A stretch of 61,422 nt of DNA, taken from Phycisphaerae bacterium (GTDB lineage Bacteria > Planctomycetota > Phycisphaerae > SM23-33). Where the stretch lies: the NCBI GenBank assembly GCA_016929245.1, contig JAFGJE010000042.1, forward strand, positions 1 through 61,422. The letters run 5' to 3'. Below, piece after piece: positions 53,822-61,422 of this stretch. Numbering within the stretch: the stretch's first letter is position 1; each line of letters starts with the position of its first letter. The position numbers and the translations under genes were made by a program. Below the pieces are notes generated by a model. That model did no database searches, was not told where the DNA came from, and saw only the letters and a list, made by a program, of their open reading frames with translations.

Positions 53822-54829
53822 TTATCCGATCCGCGAAAGCATCTCCTTCGTGACGGGGTAGTGCAAATTTTCCCCCGCCGTGAAGGCTTCGATTTCGTCG
53901 GCGACGAACGTTCCGATCCTTCGGTAATTCTGGTTGAGAATCCCCGCCTCGTGCGGCGTCAGCCAGACGTTCGGGAGAGAGCGTAAGGGGTTGTCCAGCG
54001 TCGGCGGTTCGGTGGGATCGGTCACGTCGATGCAGGCAAGGAACCTTCCCTTGCGAAGTTCCTCGATCATCTCCTCTTCGTGGACGATCGCGGCCCGGGC
54101 GGTGTTGATGAACACACCCCCGTCGCGCAGAAGCTGAAAATGCCTACCTCGGATCATCCGGGCCGTCTCGGCTGTGCTCGGCGCGTGCAGGCTGACCACC
54201 AGCGACCGCTCGAAGAGTTCCTCCAGCGTTTCGACCTTCTGAACGCCGAGTTCCTCCGCCTGCTCCTTCGAGCAATATGGATCGTACAGAATCACGTCGC
54301 ACGTGAAATTCTTCAGCAACCGGATCACCTCCTTGCCGACGAAGCTCGCGCCGATCACGCCGATGGTTTCCCGGTAGATTTCCTGCGGGCCGCGACAGAA
54401 ACTCACGCCTTCCCGCCATTGGCCGTCGCGGATCGCCACGCCCGCCTGAAACACCCGCTTGGGCGCCAGCAGGATCAATCCGAGGGTGAATTCCGCCACT
54501 CCGAAGGAGATCGCCGCGGCGGAACTGGTCACGCGAACTCCCTTCGCCCACAGCGCGTCGGACACGACGGGCTTGACGCTCCCCGCCGCGTGCGTCACCA
54601 ACTTCAGTTTCCCCGCCGTCGTCATGACATTCGCGTCCAGGTTGGCGGTGCCCCAGGAGGTGATGACGATATCCGCCTGGCCGATGTGGGCTTTGAGAAA
54701 CTTCGCGTCCGCCTCGTCCGGCGTCGGCGCGTCGATGACGTTACAGACCGCCGCGATGCGGGCCGCGTCGGCTTCGTGAAAGATTTTGGATCGATACTGC
54801 CGCGCCGCGGCGTAGAACACGTTGTACAT
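53822..54829 (-). CDS. D-isomer 2-hydroxyacid dehydrogenase
   Basis: This 335-residue NAD-dependent enzyme has a Rossmann motif in a variant form (IGVIGASFVGKEV), Arg in NTARAAIVHE, Glu in DPTEPP and His in LTPHEAG. Family members act on D-2-hydroxyacids such as glycerate, lactate or phosphoglycerate. The start at 54829 follows AAAGGAA. It is 13 bases after the Gfo/Idh/MocA gene, and AraC is divergent, so the pair is probably an inducible catabolic operon. It is not a close copy of the enzyme at 40391. Confidence 0.88.
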   Translation of the reverse strand: MYNVFYAAARQYRSKIFHEADAARIAAVCNVIDAPTPDEADAKFLKAHIGQADIVITSWGTANLDANVMTTAGKLKLVTHAAGSVKPVVSDALWAKGVRVTSSAAAISFGVAEFTLGLILLAPKRVFQAGVAIRDGQWREGVSFCRGPQEIYRETIGVIGASFVGKEVIRLLKNFTCDVILYDPYCSKEQAEELGVQKVETLEELFERSLVVSLHAPSTAETARMIRGRHFQLLRDGGVFINTARAAIVHEEEMIEELRKGRFLACIDVTDPTEPPTLDNPLRSLPNVWLTPHEAGILNQNYRRIGTFVADEIEAFTAGENLHYPVTKEMLSRIG

Positions 54830-54842
54830 GGTGATATTTCCT

Positions 54843-55763
54843 TTACGGGCTTGGGTATTTCGATTCTCGATACGATCGGGCGAATTCCACCCCGTCGTGA
54901 CGAACATTCAGGGAAGGAAGTTCCGCGATATCGACGCGTCGGCCTTGCTGTTCCTGGGAACATTTCGCCGCCAGCGCCGCCTGTTCCACTTCCATCAGCA
55001 CGTTAAAGTCCGTCGGCGGCGAGGAGGATTTCCCCGCCAAATACGGCATAACCGCCTTTAGAAACGAGTGATAGATTTTCGTGTTATCCACGACAAACGA
55101 CTTGACGGTTTTTTCGGCGATTAACGTCGCGTGAAAAGGTAACCACGCCCCTGCTTGTCCGATGACGAGAATCGCCGCCTTGCCGTCGAACCATTCCAGG
55201 CGAATCTGCTTCTGCACGTTTTGGCCGAGGAATTGAACCGATGTCAACCCGCCGCCCAGCGCACCGCAAGCCAGCGCGTACGCATGCACGCCGTAATTGA
55301 AGTCGTCCACCGCACACCCGGCCAGGACGGTGTGCAGCGTTCCCGCTTCCCGCGGATCGGACGAGAGAAACTGCCTGACTTCCCCGCAATAATACAGCAA
55401 CGATCCACCGGTGATTCTCGCTCCCTGATGAATCCAACCGGCAAGGATTTGCAAATCCCGCCAACACCCCGCCATCGGTTTGTCGACCAGCACCGCCTTG
55501 TCGGCCTGCATGAAGATTTTCGCCATGGAAACGTGCTTGTCCCAATCGCAGCCGTGCAGGATTCCGCAATTCACGTCCCGCGCGAGCGAAACGGGATCGT
55601 CGTACCGTTTCAAATCAAACTTCGCCGCGAACTCCCGCACGTAAGAGTCCGGATGCACACCCCCCCCGTCAAACACACCCACGACATCATGCCCCATGTC
55701 CCGGAGAATCGGGATCCAGTTCTCCGGATGCGACGTGTCAATATCCACAATTCCAATACGCAT
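54843..55763 (-). CDS. Gfo/Idh/MocA-family oxidoreductase
   Basis: This 306-residue protein has an N-terminal Rossmann domain starting MRIGIVDIDTSHPENW and the signature VDKP (in AVLVDKPMAG, the EKP-type motif). The C-terminal alpha/beta domain contains VDDFNYGVHAYALACG, with a His in the usual active-site position. Members oxidise or reduce sugars and cyclitols with NAD(P). The substrate here is unknown. It is first in a two-gene unit with a 2-hydroxyacid dehydrogenase and is divergent from AraC. Confidence 0.85.
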   Translation of the reverse strand: MRIGIVDIDTSHPENWIPILRDMGHDVVGVFDGGGVHPDSYVREFAAKFDLKRYDDPVSLARDVNCGILHGCDWDKHVSMAKIFMQADKAVLVDKPMAGCWRDLQILAGWIHQGARITGGSLLYYCGEVRQFLSSDPREAGTLHTVLAGCAVDDFNYGVHAYALACGALGGGLTSVQFLGQNVQKQIRLEWFDGKAAILVIGQAGAWLPFHATLIAEKTVKSFVVDNTKIYHSFLKAVMPYLAGKSSSPPTDFNVLMEVEQAALAAKCSQEQQGRRVDIAELPSLNVRHDGVEFARSYRESKYPSP

Positions 55764-55900
55764 GATTCTCTTCGACTCTTTATATATTATCATAATCCTG
55801 TTTTTAATTTATAAAAATGACATAATCTATGATATATTTATCATTATCGTGGTATATGTTTTTTCGCTGAACCCGTCAGACCCGACAAAATAGGCGATGC
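55764..55900. promoter_or_regulatory. Divergent promoter region of the AraC/oxidoreductase units
   Basis: A very AT-rich 137-base gap with many overlapping TATAAT-like words (TATATATTATCATAATCC, ATCTATGATATATTTATC). It should hold the promoters of both units and an AraC operator. I cannot place single boxes with certainty. Confidence 0.5.
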
Positions 55901-56680
55901 ATGATCAAACCGGATGACAAGCTTTCCTACACCTGGCCGCTGGAGCAACGGGCGGTTTCCTGCCGCATGATCGCGCTGCTGGTGACGCGACGCACCGTGC
56001 AGAAAAACACCCCCTGGCACAGCCATACGCATTGGCAACTGGAAATCACCACTTCAGGAAAGATTCAATTTGAAACTCCCCGGCAGGAAGGTAGGCCGCA
56101 AAACGGCGAATTCATCCTGCTCCCGCCGAACTGCCAGCATCGTTTTGTCTATCCACACAAACAGGCCGGCTGGGTGTCGATCTGCTTCCAGGCGGAGGGA
56201 TTCACCGGCGTCCCGTCGGAGATGTTTTCCCCCTGCCGATTCAGCCGGCTTCTGGTTTCGACGGCGACGCGGAAAACCTTCGCTCCCCATCACAAAGCCG
56301 AAATGGAAGGACTGCTCTGCTCGCTCCTGGCGCATTGTTATCCGGATCGATTCGCCGCCGACAAATCCGCCCTTCTGCGCCGTATCGACGAGTTTCTCCT
56401 CACCCAGCCGGGCCGGTTCGCCACCGTCGAGGACGTCGCCGCCGCCGTCGGGTACAGCGCCAACCATCTCAGCACCCTTCTGCGACGACAGACGGGAGAG
56501 GGCCTGAAACGCTATATCGACCTCGCCCGTAACCGGCACGCGCGAGATCTCCTGCGATGCACCACCCTGCCGATCTCGCAAATCGCCAGGCAGGTCGGCT
56601 GCGAGAATATCCACGCCTTTTCGCGGTTCTTCCTGCGAATGAACCGGCAACGACCGAGACAATTCCGAAATGCACAGTAA
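55901..56680 (+). CDS. AraC-family transcriptional regulator
   Basis: This 259-residue regulator has an N-terminal cupin sensor (about 35-110, HSHTHWQLEITTSG, LLPPNCQHRFVYP) and a C-terminal pair of helix-turn-helix units (about 165-258, VEDVAAAVGYSANHLSTLLRR and ISQIARQVGCENIHAFSRFFLRM). It probably activates the divergent 2-hydroxyacid dehydrogenase and Gfo/Idh/MocA genes in response to a sugar-like compound. The start ATG has no strong ribosome-binding site, but the length is normal. Confidence 0.92.
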   Translation: MIKPDDKLSYTWPLEQRAVSCRMIALLVTRRTVQKNTPWHSHTHWQLEITTSGKIQFETPRQEGRPQNGEFILLPPNCQHRFVYPHKQAGWVSICFQAEGFTGVPSEMFSPCRFSRLLVSTATRKTFAPHHKAEMEGLLCSLLAHCYPDRFAADKSALLRRIDEFLLTQPGRFATVEDVAAAVGYSANHLSTLLRRQTGEGLKRYIDLARNRHARDLLRCTTLPISQIARQVGCENIHAFSRFFLRMNRQRPRQFRNAQ

Positions 56681-56690
56681 TCAAAAACGT

Positions 56691-56790
56691 TGTCATCCTG
56701 AGCGCAGGCCCGCAGGGCCGAAGTCGAAGGACCTTACGGGTGGCTAGGCGTGAGGTCCTTCGACTTCGCTGCGCTCCGCTCAGGATGACA
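56691..56790. repeat. Palindromic dispersed repeat, copy D
   Basis: It has the same ends as copies A to C, with six or seven extra bases in the left arm (GCAGGCCCGCAGGGCCG) that do not pair with the right arm. It lies between the convergent AraC and DAHP-synthase genes. Confidence 0.85.
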
Positions 56791-56801
56791 ATATGTGAAG
56801 G

Positions 56802-57821
56802 TTACATCTCCCTTCCGATCGCCTGGGCGATTTTCCGCAGTGAAGGCATCAGTTGCATCAAGGCCGCGGGGGTAATGGACTGCGCGCCGTCGCTCAAGGC
56901 GTGCTCCGGGTCGCAGTGACACTCGACGATCAACCCGTCCGCGCCGGCAGCCACCGACGCCCGGCACATCGCCGGCACGAGATGCGCATGGCCCGTCCCG
57001 TGAGAAGGGTCCACCAGCACCGGCAGGTGCGTTCGTTCGTGGAGTTCCGCGACAGCCGCCAGGGGCAGCGTGTTGCGCACGTATTCCTCGTAGGTCCGAA
57101 TCCCGCGTTCGCAGAGGATGACGTTGGGATTGCCCGCGTTGATGATGTACTCCGCCGCCAGCAGCCATTCGTCAAGCTGGCTGCTCAGGCCTCGCTTCAG
57201 CAGGACGGGCTTTTTCGCTTCCCCGACCGCCTCCAGGAGGGCGTAATGCTGCATGTTCCGCGCGCCGATCTGGAGCACGTCGGCGTGTTCGCAAACCTGC
57301 TCGACGGTCTCGACGCTGACGACTTCCGTGAACACCGCCAGGCCGGTTCGCTTGCGGGCTTCGCTGAGCAGTTTCAATCCTTCCTCGCGCAGGCCCTGGA
57401 AACTGTACGGACTGGTGCGGGGTTTGTACGCCCCGCCGCGCAGACCGATGCAGCCGGCCTGTCGGACCGCTTCGGCGGTGCGGAAAATCTGGTCGGCGTT
57501 TTCCACCGCGCAAGGACCGGCCACCACGCCCACCTTCCTCCCGCCGAGGGGGAATTTCTCCGGGCCGACCGCGATCCGCGAACGCTCCTGTTTGACTTCC
57601 GTGGACGCCATCTTGTACGGCGCGAGGATCGGCACGATTTTCTCGACCATCGGCGCGTTTTCAATCGCGCTTTTATCCACCGACCGTTTGTCGCCGATCG
57701 CGGCGATGACCGTGCGGTCCGTACCGTAAATCGGGTGCTCCTTCAGGCCGTACTCCCGAACGAGATCGATCACATGCTGAACCTGCTCCTTGGAGGCCCC
57801 GGGTTTCATAACGACAATCAT
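56802..57821 (-). CDS. aroF: DAHP synthase, type I-beta (AroF-like)
   Basis: This 339-residue enzyme catalyses the first step of the shikimate pathway, joining phosphoenolpyruvate and erythrose 4-phosphate. Residues 1-75 form an N-terminal ferredoxin-like (ACT-like) regulatory domain. The barrel contains the metal Cys104 (AGPCAVE), [21 protein letters not shown] and [17 protein letters not shown]. The length matches the Thermotoga/Bacillus-type enzymes with this N-terminal domain. Feedback inhibition by aromatic amino acids through that domain is expected. No other aro gene is adjacent. Confidence 0.95.
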   Translation of the reverse strand: MIVVMKPGASKEQVQHVIDLVREYGLKEHPIYGTDRTVIAAIGDKRSVDKSAIENAPMVEKIVPILAPYKMASTEVKQERSRIAVGPEKFPLGGRKVGVVAGPCAVENADQIFRTAEAVRQAGCIGLRGGAYKPRTSPYSFQGLREEGLKLLSEARKRTGLAVFTEVVSVETVEQVCEHADVLQIGARNMQHYALLEAVGEAKKPVLLKRGLSSQLDEWLLAAEYIINAGNPNVILCERGIRTYEEYVRNTLPLAAVAELHERTHLPVLVDPSHGTGHAHLVPAMCRASVAAGADGLIVECHCDPEHALSDGAQSITPAALMQLMPSLRKIAQAIGREM

Positions 57822-57934
57822 GCAAATGCTCCTGCTGCGTGTAAAAAAACTCCACGAATTTTATGGTCCCTTGAAACGATTCCACGAAAAATCGGAACCA
57901 GCCTGCAATCTCCTGGAAACAGGCATTTCCTGCT

Positions 57935-58480
57935 TTATATATGAATCGTCTCGCCGGTGGTGCGGGATTTGTTTTCCTGGAGTTTGTCTTCCTGGGATTT
58001 GTCTTCTTTGGGTTTGTTCTCTTTGGGTTTTTCCTCTTCTTTGGGTTTGTCTTTTCGGGCGGGATCGATGGCCGGGCTTTGGATGTCCAGGGAGTGAATT
58101 TTCCACCCCCCGTTTTGCCAGACCAAACCCAGCCGCAGCGTTCCCTCGTCCTTCGCCCAGATCACCTTGTACAAATAGTCCCCTTCGGTGCGCCCTTCAA
58201 AAGTTCGAATTCGATATTGCACCAGGCTGTGCTTCTCCGGGGCGCCGAGATATTCGTGCAGTCCCTTGGCGAGCTTGGATACATCGTCCCGGCGATTGGC
58301 CTGCCGGAAGCTCTCGGTGGTGTAATTCTCATACAACGAATCCACCTGGCCGGCGTCGAGCAGCTTCAGCACGACATCCGTCGTCGCGTCGGCCTGCTGA
58401 TTTTTTCTCGACGTCGAACAGCCGCTCGCTACTCCCGCCGCGACGACGCCGATCACGATCCAACACCAGGTGCGTACCAT
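57935..58480 (-). CDS. Lipoprotein with DUF4019-like domain and charged tail
   Basis: This 181-residue protein has a lipoprotein signal ending VASGC (Cys21), a small alpha/beta domain (about 33-135, with VVLKLLDAGQVDSLYENYT and VWQNGGWKIHSLD) resembling the DUF3887/DUF4019 fold, and a tail (about 142-175) of degenerate KPKEEEKPKENK-type repeats. The tail probably stays extended. The function is unknown. It lies 113 bases after DAHP synthase in the same direction of transcription but may be separate. Confidence 0.8.
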   Translation of the reverse strand: MVRTWCWIVIGVVAAGVASGCSTSRKNQQADATTDVVLKLLDAGQVDSLYENYTTESFRQANRRDDVSKLAKGLHEYLGAPEKHSLVQYRIRTFEGRTEGDYLYKVIWAKDEGTLRLGLVWQNGGWKIHSLDIQSPAIDPARKDKPKEEEKPKENKPKEDKSQEDKLQENKSRTTGETIHI

Positions 58481-58870
58481 CGTTCCATCCTCAATAACCG
58501 GATTTTTGAATCAATCCCACAATCCAAAGCGTGTTATACAGGAAATACCAAAATTGCCATGCGGGTACAACAAAAACCACACGATCACATACACAAAAAA
58601 CCTTTGGAAGAAATCGAATTCCCTCACCAGGCGTTTCCACACAATCGGTTTTCTGCCATTGAATCCATCCGTGTGGATAATTTTGTCCACTTTTCATGGA
58701 TAATATTCTCCATTTTCTCCATGTTCCCTCCAAAGAGCAGCCACAATTCCAACAGAGTCGCCAAAAGCGAATGTTCTATATCATTTTATAAAAAAAGGAC
58801 TTATAGAATAAATTATTAATATTGACTCTTGGTTCATTGATGGCACACGGGTTGCAATATAGTAAACCAG
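58481..58870. other. AT-rich intergenic segment
   Basis: This AT-rich stretch separates the lipoprotein gene (minus strand) from the structured segment. It holds no credible gene. It should contain the lipoprotein promoter. On the plus strand a TTGATG (58837-58842) and TATAGT (58858-58863), with a 15-base spacing, are the best promoter-like pair for transcription into the structured segment. They are weak. Confidence 0.45.
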
Positions 58871-59455
58871 TGAGGACCGGCAAGGAGGCCGTGACAAGTT
58901 AGGAGCGACTACGAAGCCGGTTGTGGCTGGGAACAGTGGCTCCGGGCGAATCAGGCACTCCGACAAAGCCGCACGTCGGACCTGAGGGAACGTCGGTGAG
59001 GCAGGAGACCCCGCCGGTCTGGAAAAACCGTTTAGGGTTTTACGGGCCTTCTACGCGGTGGAACGGTTTCACCATCGGCCGACGCGAACAGGATTTTGTT
59101 CGAGTGCCTGAAACGGCAAGGCGATTCGCGAGCCTCCCACCGGTTCACCGGCGCCGACTCAACAATCCGCCGATCCCGCGCGTGAACATTATTTCATAAT
59201 GTAACACATTCGTCGGAGGCAGGGCCGAAAGAATGCCGCGCGAAATGGAGATCGCACACGCCCGGATGATAACGTTCCGGGGTTCCGGGAAATGGAGGGA
59301 CCGGAATCCCGGCCTAACGCCCAACCGCTCGGGGGGGTCGCTCCCGCCCTTCGCTTCGCCGAAGACGTGTGCAAAATGAATGTCGTGGGTTTACAACCGT
59401 TTCCCGTTCGTGCTCGGCGGGAAACGAAATGAACCCACGACAGGATTTTTGCCCG
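58871..59455 (+). ncRNA. Candidate large structured non-coding RNA
   Basis: About 585 bases without a gene hold closely packed stems. A seven-bp helix GACCGGC/GCCGGTC (58875-58881 with 59013-59019) closes a domain that contains two hairpins: GGAGC/GCTCC with AGCC/GGCT inside (58902-58943), and TCAGG plus TCCGAC with GTCGGA plus CCTGA (58951-58985). A second domain is closed by CGGTGG/CCACCG (59056-59142). Then come ACATTAT/ATAATGT, a 12-bp stem with one G-U pair (59277-59312), and an 11-plus-9-bp hairpin (59381-59442) followed by TTTTT. The G-U pairs favour the plus strand. No known family was recognised. Short open frames here are shadows. Confidence 0.6.
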
Positions 59456-59587
59456 TGGTCCTCCAGGACAACGTCAACCCAACGATACCGTCGCCATCTC
59501 GGGTAACCACTCGCCGGTCAACCACCGGCCTGGGCCCGGCGCGTCCAAAACGACCGCCGGGCCTGTCTCGTATCCGGGGAACCAACC

Positions 59588-59629
59588 AACAAAACGGGCC
59601 TCCGACGGATTCTGTCCGCCGGAGGCCCG
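59588..59629 (-). terminator. Intrinsic terminator of the PEP-CTERM gene
   Basis: On the minus strand a stem of CGGGCCTCCG and CGGAGGCCCG, with an inner CGGA/TCCG pair, closes over a short loop (59595-59629). It is followed by TTTTGTT. It lies about 25 bases after the stop of the gene at 59655. It would keep that transcript from running antisense through the structured segment. Confidence 0.85.
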
Positions 59630-59654
59630 GTACATTTCCGCCACAGGAAGGAAG

Positions 59655-60947
59655 TTATCGTCGCTTACGCAGGATCGCCAACGCGCCGACGCCCAGCAGG
59701 CTCAGCGTCGCCGGTTCGGGAACGGGGCCGCCCCCAGCCGTCGCGCCGTAATTGTTCGCCCAAAGGGTATAATCCGCGGGAGTCACCGAAGAATCCAGAT
59801 TGAAATCCCCTTCCTCCCATTCGTCACCCGTACCGTAATTATTGGCCCATACCGTATAATCCGCCGGAGAAACCGAACCATCGAGAGTCGCATCGCCTAC
59901 AAGCGACGGCAAATAGGTCAGCGTCAGTTCATCCGTCGCCCAGTATCCGTCGTCGGCAAGGATCATCAGGCCGACCGTATTGTCACCGAAGGCCAATCCC
60001 AGCGCCGCCAGCTCCGCTGCCGTCACCGACGCCGACGCGCCGGTCTTGTCGTCGTATTCGCCGTCGCCGTCCAGATCCCAGAGATAATCCGTGATCGTGT
60101 CGCTCTGCGGATCGTAGGAACCGGAGGCGTTCAGCGTTCCGTTGACGTACGAGCCGTGGACGGCCGTGTCCGAACCGGCGTCGGCATGCAGCTGCAACGT
60201 CGGCGAACCGGTCACGGTGGCGGTAATGTTGGAATCAAAATCCGTCGCCATCGTGTAATCACAGGTAATTCCGTACTCCTGCGAATACTCGTTCATATAG
60301 ATCGTCTGTTGCATCGCCTGATTTGTCGTCAACACCGGCGACATGCCCGAACCGCTCACCGAACCGGTCAGGTCGTTGGTCGGAGGAGGATCGTTATAAT
60401 CAGAAATATCCAATGTCAGCGGATTCAGGCCGGGAAGTCCAACCCAACCGAACAGTAAATAGTACTGGACATCCACATCCAGAGAACCATAGGCCAGCGC
60501 CTGGAAATCCTCAATCACATAGCTTCCTCCCGTAACGGGCGCCGAACCGGGAACATTGTTATCTTTCACATTCAGATCTCGTACTCTCGCCCGGGCGCGG
60601 GCGTCGCCCCAGACGGGAAGATCCATATAAAACCACTTGGAATATCCAATCGTGCTGTCACCGTAGATGTCCACGTCGTTCATCTGAATGTGACTATACG
60701 AATTCGAGGGGGTAACCCACAACGCCGCCGCCATCGTTCCACTAACACCGCTGCTGCCGGACCATGAGTCGATGTAATCTTCCGGATCCGTCGAATCACC
60801 TTCATATTGCGTCGCGGTGAAATACACCGACGAACCGGACTGGATCTGAAAATTGAACGCGTACGGATCATCCGCCGTCGCCATGGCGCTTACGAAAAGC
60901 AGGCAAACCGCCGCCCAGATACTCGCGCCGAATCGTAATCGATGCAT
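59655..60947 (-). CDS. PEP-CTERM exported protein with dockerin-like repeats
   Basis: This 430-residue exported protein has a signal peptide (residues 1-25, ending AMATAD), a long beta-rich domain, an Ig/PKD-like stretch (HADAGSDTAVHGSYVNGTL, then DYLWDLDGDGEYDD), and two dockerin-like calcium-binding repeats, GDATLDGSVSPADYTVWANN and GDFNLDSSVTPADYTLWANN. It ends in a PEP-CTERM anchor (VPEPATLSLLGVGALAILRKRR is the anchor region; the core is PEP, a hydrophobic helix, then RKRR). It would be sorted to the cell surface by an exosortase. An AGGAGAAAC box precedes the ATG at 60947. Function is unknown; a role in cohesin-like assembly is only inferred. Confidence 0.92.
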   Translation of the reverse strand: MHRLRFGASIWAAVCLLFVSAMATADDPYAFNFQIQSGSSVYFTATQYEGDSTDPEDYIDSWSGSSGVSGTMAAALWVTPSNSYSHIQMNDVDIYGDSTIGYSKWFYMDLPVWGDARARARVRDLNVKDNNVPGSAPVTGGSYVIEDFQALAYGSLDVDVQYYLLFGWVGLPGLNPLTLDISDYNDPPPTNDLTGSVSGSGMSPVLTTNQAMQQTIYMNEYSQEYGITCDYTMATDFDSNITATVTGSPTLQLHADAGSDTAVHGSYVNGTLNASGSYDPQSDTITDYLWDLDGDGEYDDKTGASASVTAAELAALGLAFGDNTVGLMILADDGYWATDELTLTYLPSLVGDATLDGSVSPADYTVWANNYGTGDEWEEGDFNLDSSVTPADYTLWANNYGATAGGGPVPEPATLSLLGVGALAILRKRR

Positions 60948-61422
60948 GATGTTTCTCCTTCCATTCACTTGGTTAACAAGGCCCTGCAACCCTTACACCG
61001 GGCGCTTACTTACGCGAAAAACAAGATATGTCTCGCGAAGATCCTTTTTTATCGACTAGAGAGCATACCGACACCCGCCGAAGGTCTTTCACGGTTCTTT
61101 CTAGGAAAGTGCCCGTCTGGAAGAATACCCCACAGGCCGAAAGAGAGAATTTTCGCTCCAGACCACATCCCTTTTTCGCATAGATATTCCCACTCTGCTT
61201 CACCCCGCGTAGCGGCTTCGCAGAGCAAAGAGCACGAATCGCAGAGCAGGATTCCCAAACCCCAGTGCCTCAAAAAAAAGGTTCATATCCCATTTGCGGT
61301 GAGTTTATTATGGTAATCACGAGTCTATACCTGTAGAAACAGGGATTCTATTATCTTCGTAGTCCCGGAGGGACGATAGCGTTTAGCCGGGGCGTGAGCG
61401 CCGCGAAGCCCCGGTGGATCGC
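60948..61422. other. Right edge of window: promoter region and a truncated repeat
   Basis: The first part should hold the promoter of the PEP-CTERM gene, but no clear boxes are seen. At the very end two short perfect hairpins lie in a row: GTCCC/GGGAC (61362-61374) and CCGGGGC/GCCCCGG (61387-61414). They are probably the start of another dispersed repeat cut by the window edge. Short open frames in this segment lack ribosome-binding sites, and I do not accept them as genes. Confidence 0.45.

Noticed and set aside
58921..59199. A 92-codon open frame inside the structured segment
   Set aside because: It has a TTG start without a ribosome-binding site and runs through perfect stems. Its amino-acid composition is not protein-like. 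The RNA explanation is better.
58871..59455. RNase P, tmRNA, SRP RNA, 6S RNA, group I or II intron, or HEARO/omega RNA
   Set aside because: The conserved cores of these RNAs (for example the RNase P GAGGAAAGUC region, intron domain V, or the typical 3' ends) were looked for by eye and not found, and no IscB/TnpB or reverse transcriptase gene is present. A covariance search could still overturn this.
1..61422. CRISPR array, tRNA or rRNA genes
   Set aside because: No regularly spaced direct repeats, no cloverleaf with a GTTCRANNC-type loop and no rRNA core sequence was noticed. The repeated words found are palindromic and dispersed.

Overview
The window looks like a chromosomal segment of a planctomycete-like bacterium, probably Phycisphaerae or a relative. 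This rests on pseudopilin-like secreted proteins with an H-X9-DG signature, a PEP-CTERM protein that also carries two dockerin-like EF-hand repeats, many large secreted glycoside hydrolases, and abundant short dispersed palindromic repeats. No rRNA, tRNA, CRISPR array, IS element or phage module was recognised. The taxonomic call is inference.

Layout. Positions 1-9.7 kb hold housekeeping and cell-envelope genes: methionyl-tRNA synthetase, a cell-wall amidase lipoprotein, an M20 dipeptidase, an AEC-type transporter and a Fur regulator. A lone, AT-richer Abi-family gene interrupts this block. From 9.95 to 11.6 kb there is a two-cluster ferredoxin, an intrinsic terminator, a structured 5' leader and a pseudopilin.

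From 11.9 to 45.6 kb lies a large carbohydrate locus. A plus-strand arm encodes a giant secreted GH2-like enzyme, an ABC importer made of a binding-protein/permease fusion plus a permease with a huge extracytoplasmic insert, and a GH95-type enzyme. It converges, with a 20-bp overlap, on an uninterrupted minus-strand series (42220 down to 24463). That series encodes, in transcription order, an FAH-family hydrolase, a 2-hydroxyacid dehydrogenase, a fused E1-alpha/E1-beta/lipoyl 2-oxoacid dehydrogenase, an Ldh-family dehydrogenase, KDPG aldolase, KDG kinase, GH2, GH36, a GH95-like protein and an unassigned hydrolase-like protein. A divergent GntR/FCD regulator follows, then SDR, UlaG-like lactonase and SDR genes. 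Together they suggest capture of a deoxyhexose-, galactose- or uronate-containing glycan and breakdown through 2-keto-3-deoxy sugar acids to pyruvate and lactate. The exact sugar is not proven, and no sugar-acid dehydratase and no importer ATPase are present.

From 45.9 to 53.6 kb are an HNH nuclease, a two-gene histidine-kinase operon, a GAF-PP2C phosphatase, SurE and a second pseudopilin. From 53.8 to 56.7 kb is a small catabolic pair (2-hydroxyacid dehydrogenase and Gfo/Idh/MocA oxidoreductase) divergent from an AraC regulator, followed by DAHP synthase and a lipoprotein.

The most unusual part is a gene-free stretch at about 58.87-59.46 kb. It is packed with perfect or G-U-compensated stems and ends in a strong hairpin followed by a T-run, so it is a candidate for an uncharacterised large structured RNA. 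A PEP-CTERM/dockerin-like protein closes the window. Five copies of one palindromic repeat family (at 0.1, 21.9, 45.7, 53.7 and 56.7 kb) share their ends, but one has a completely different interior.
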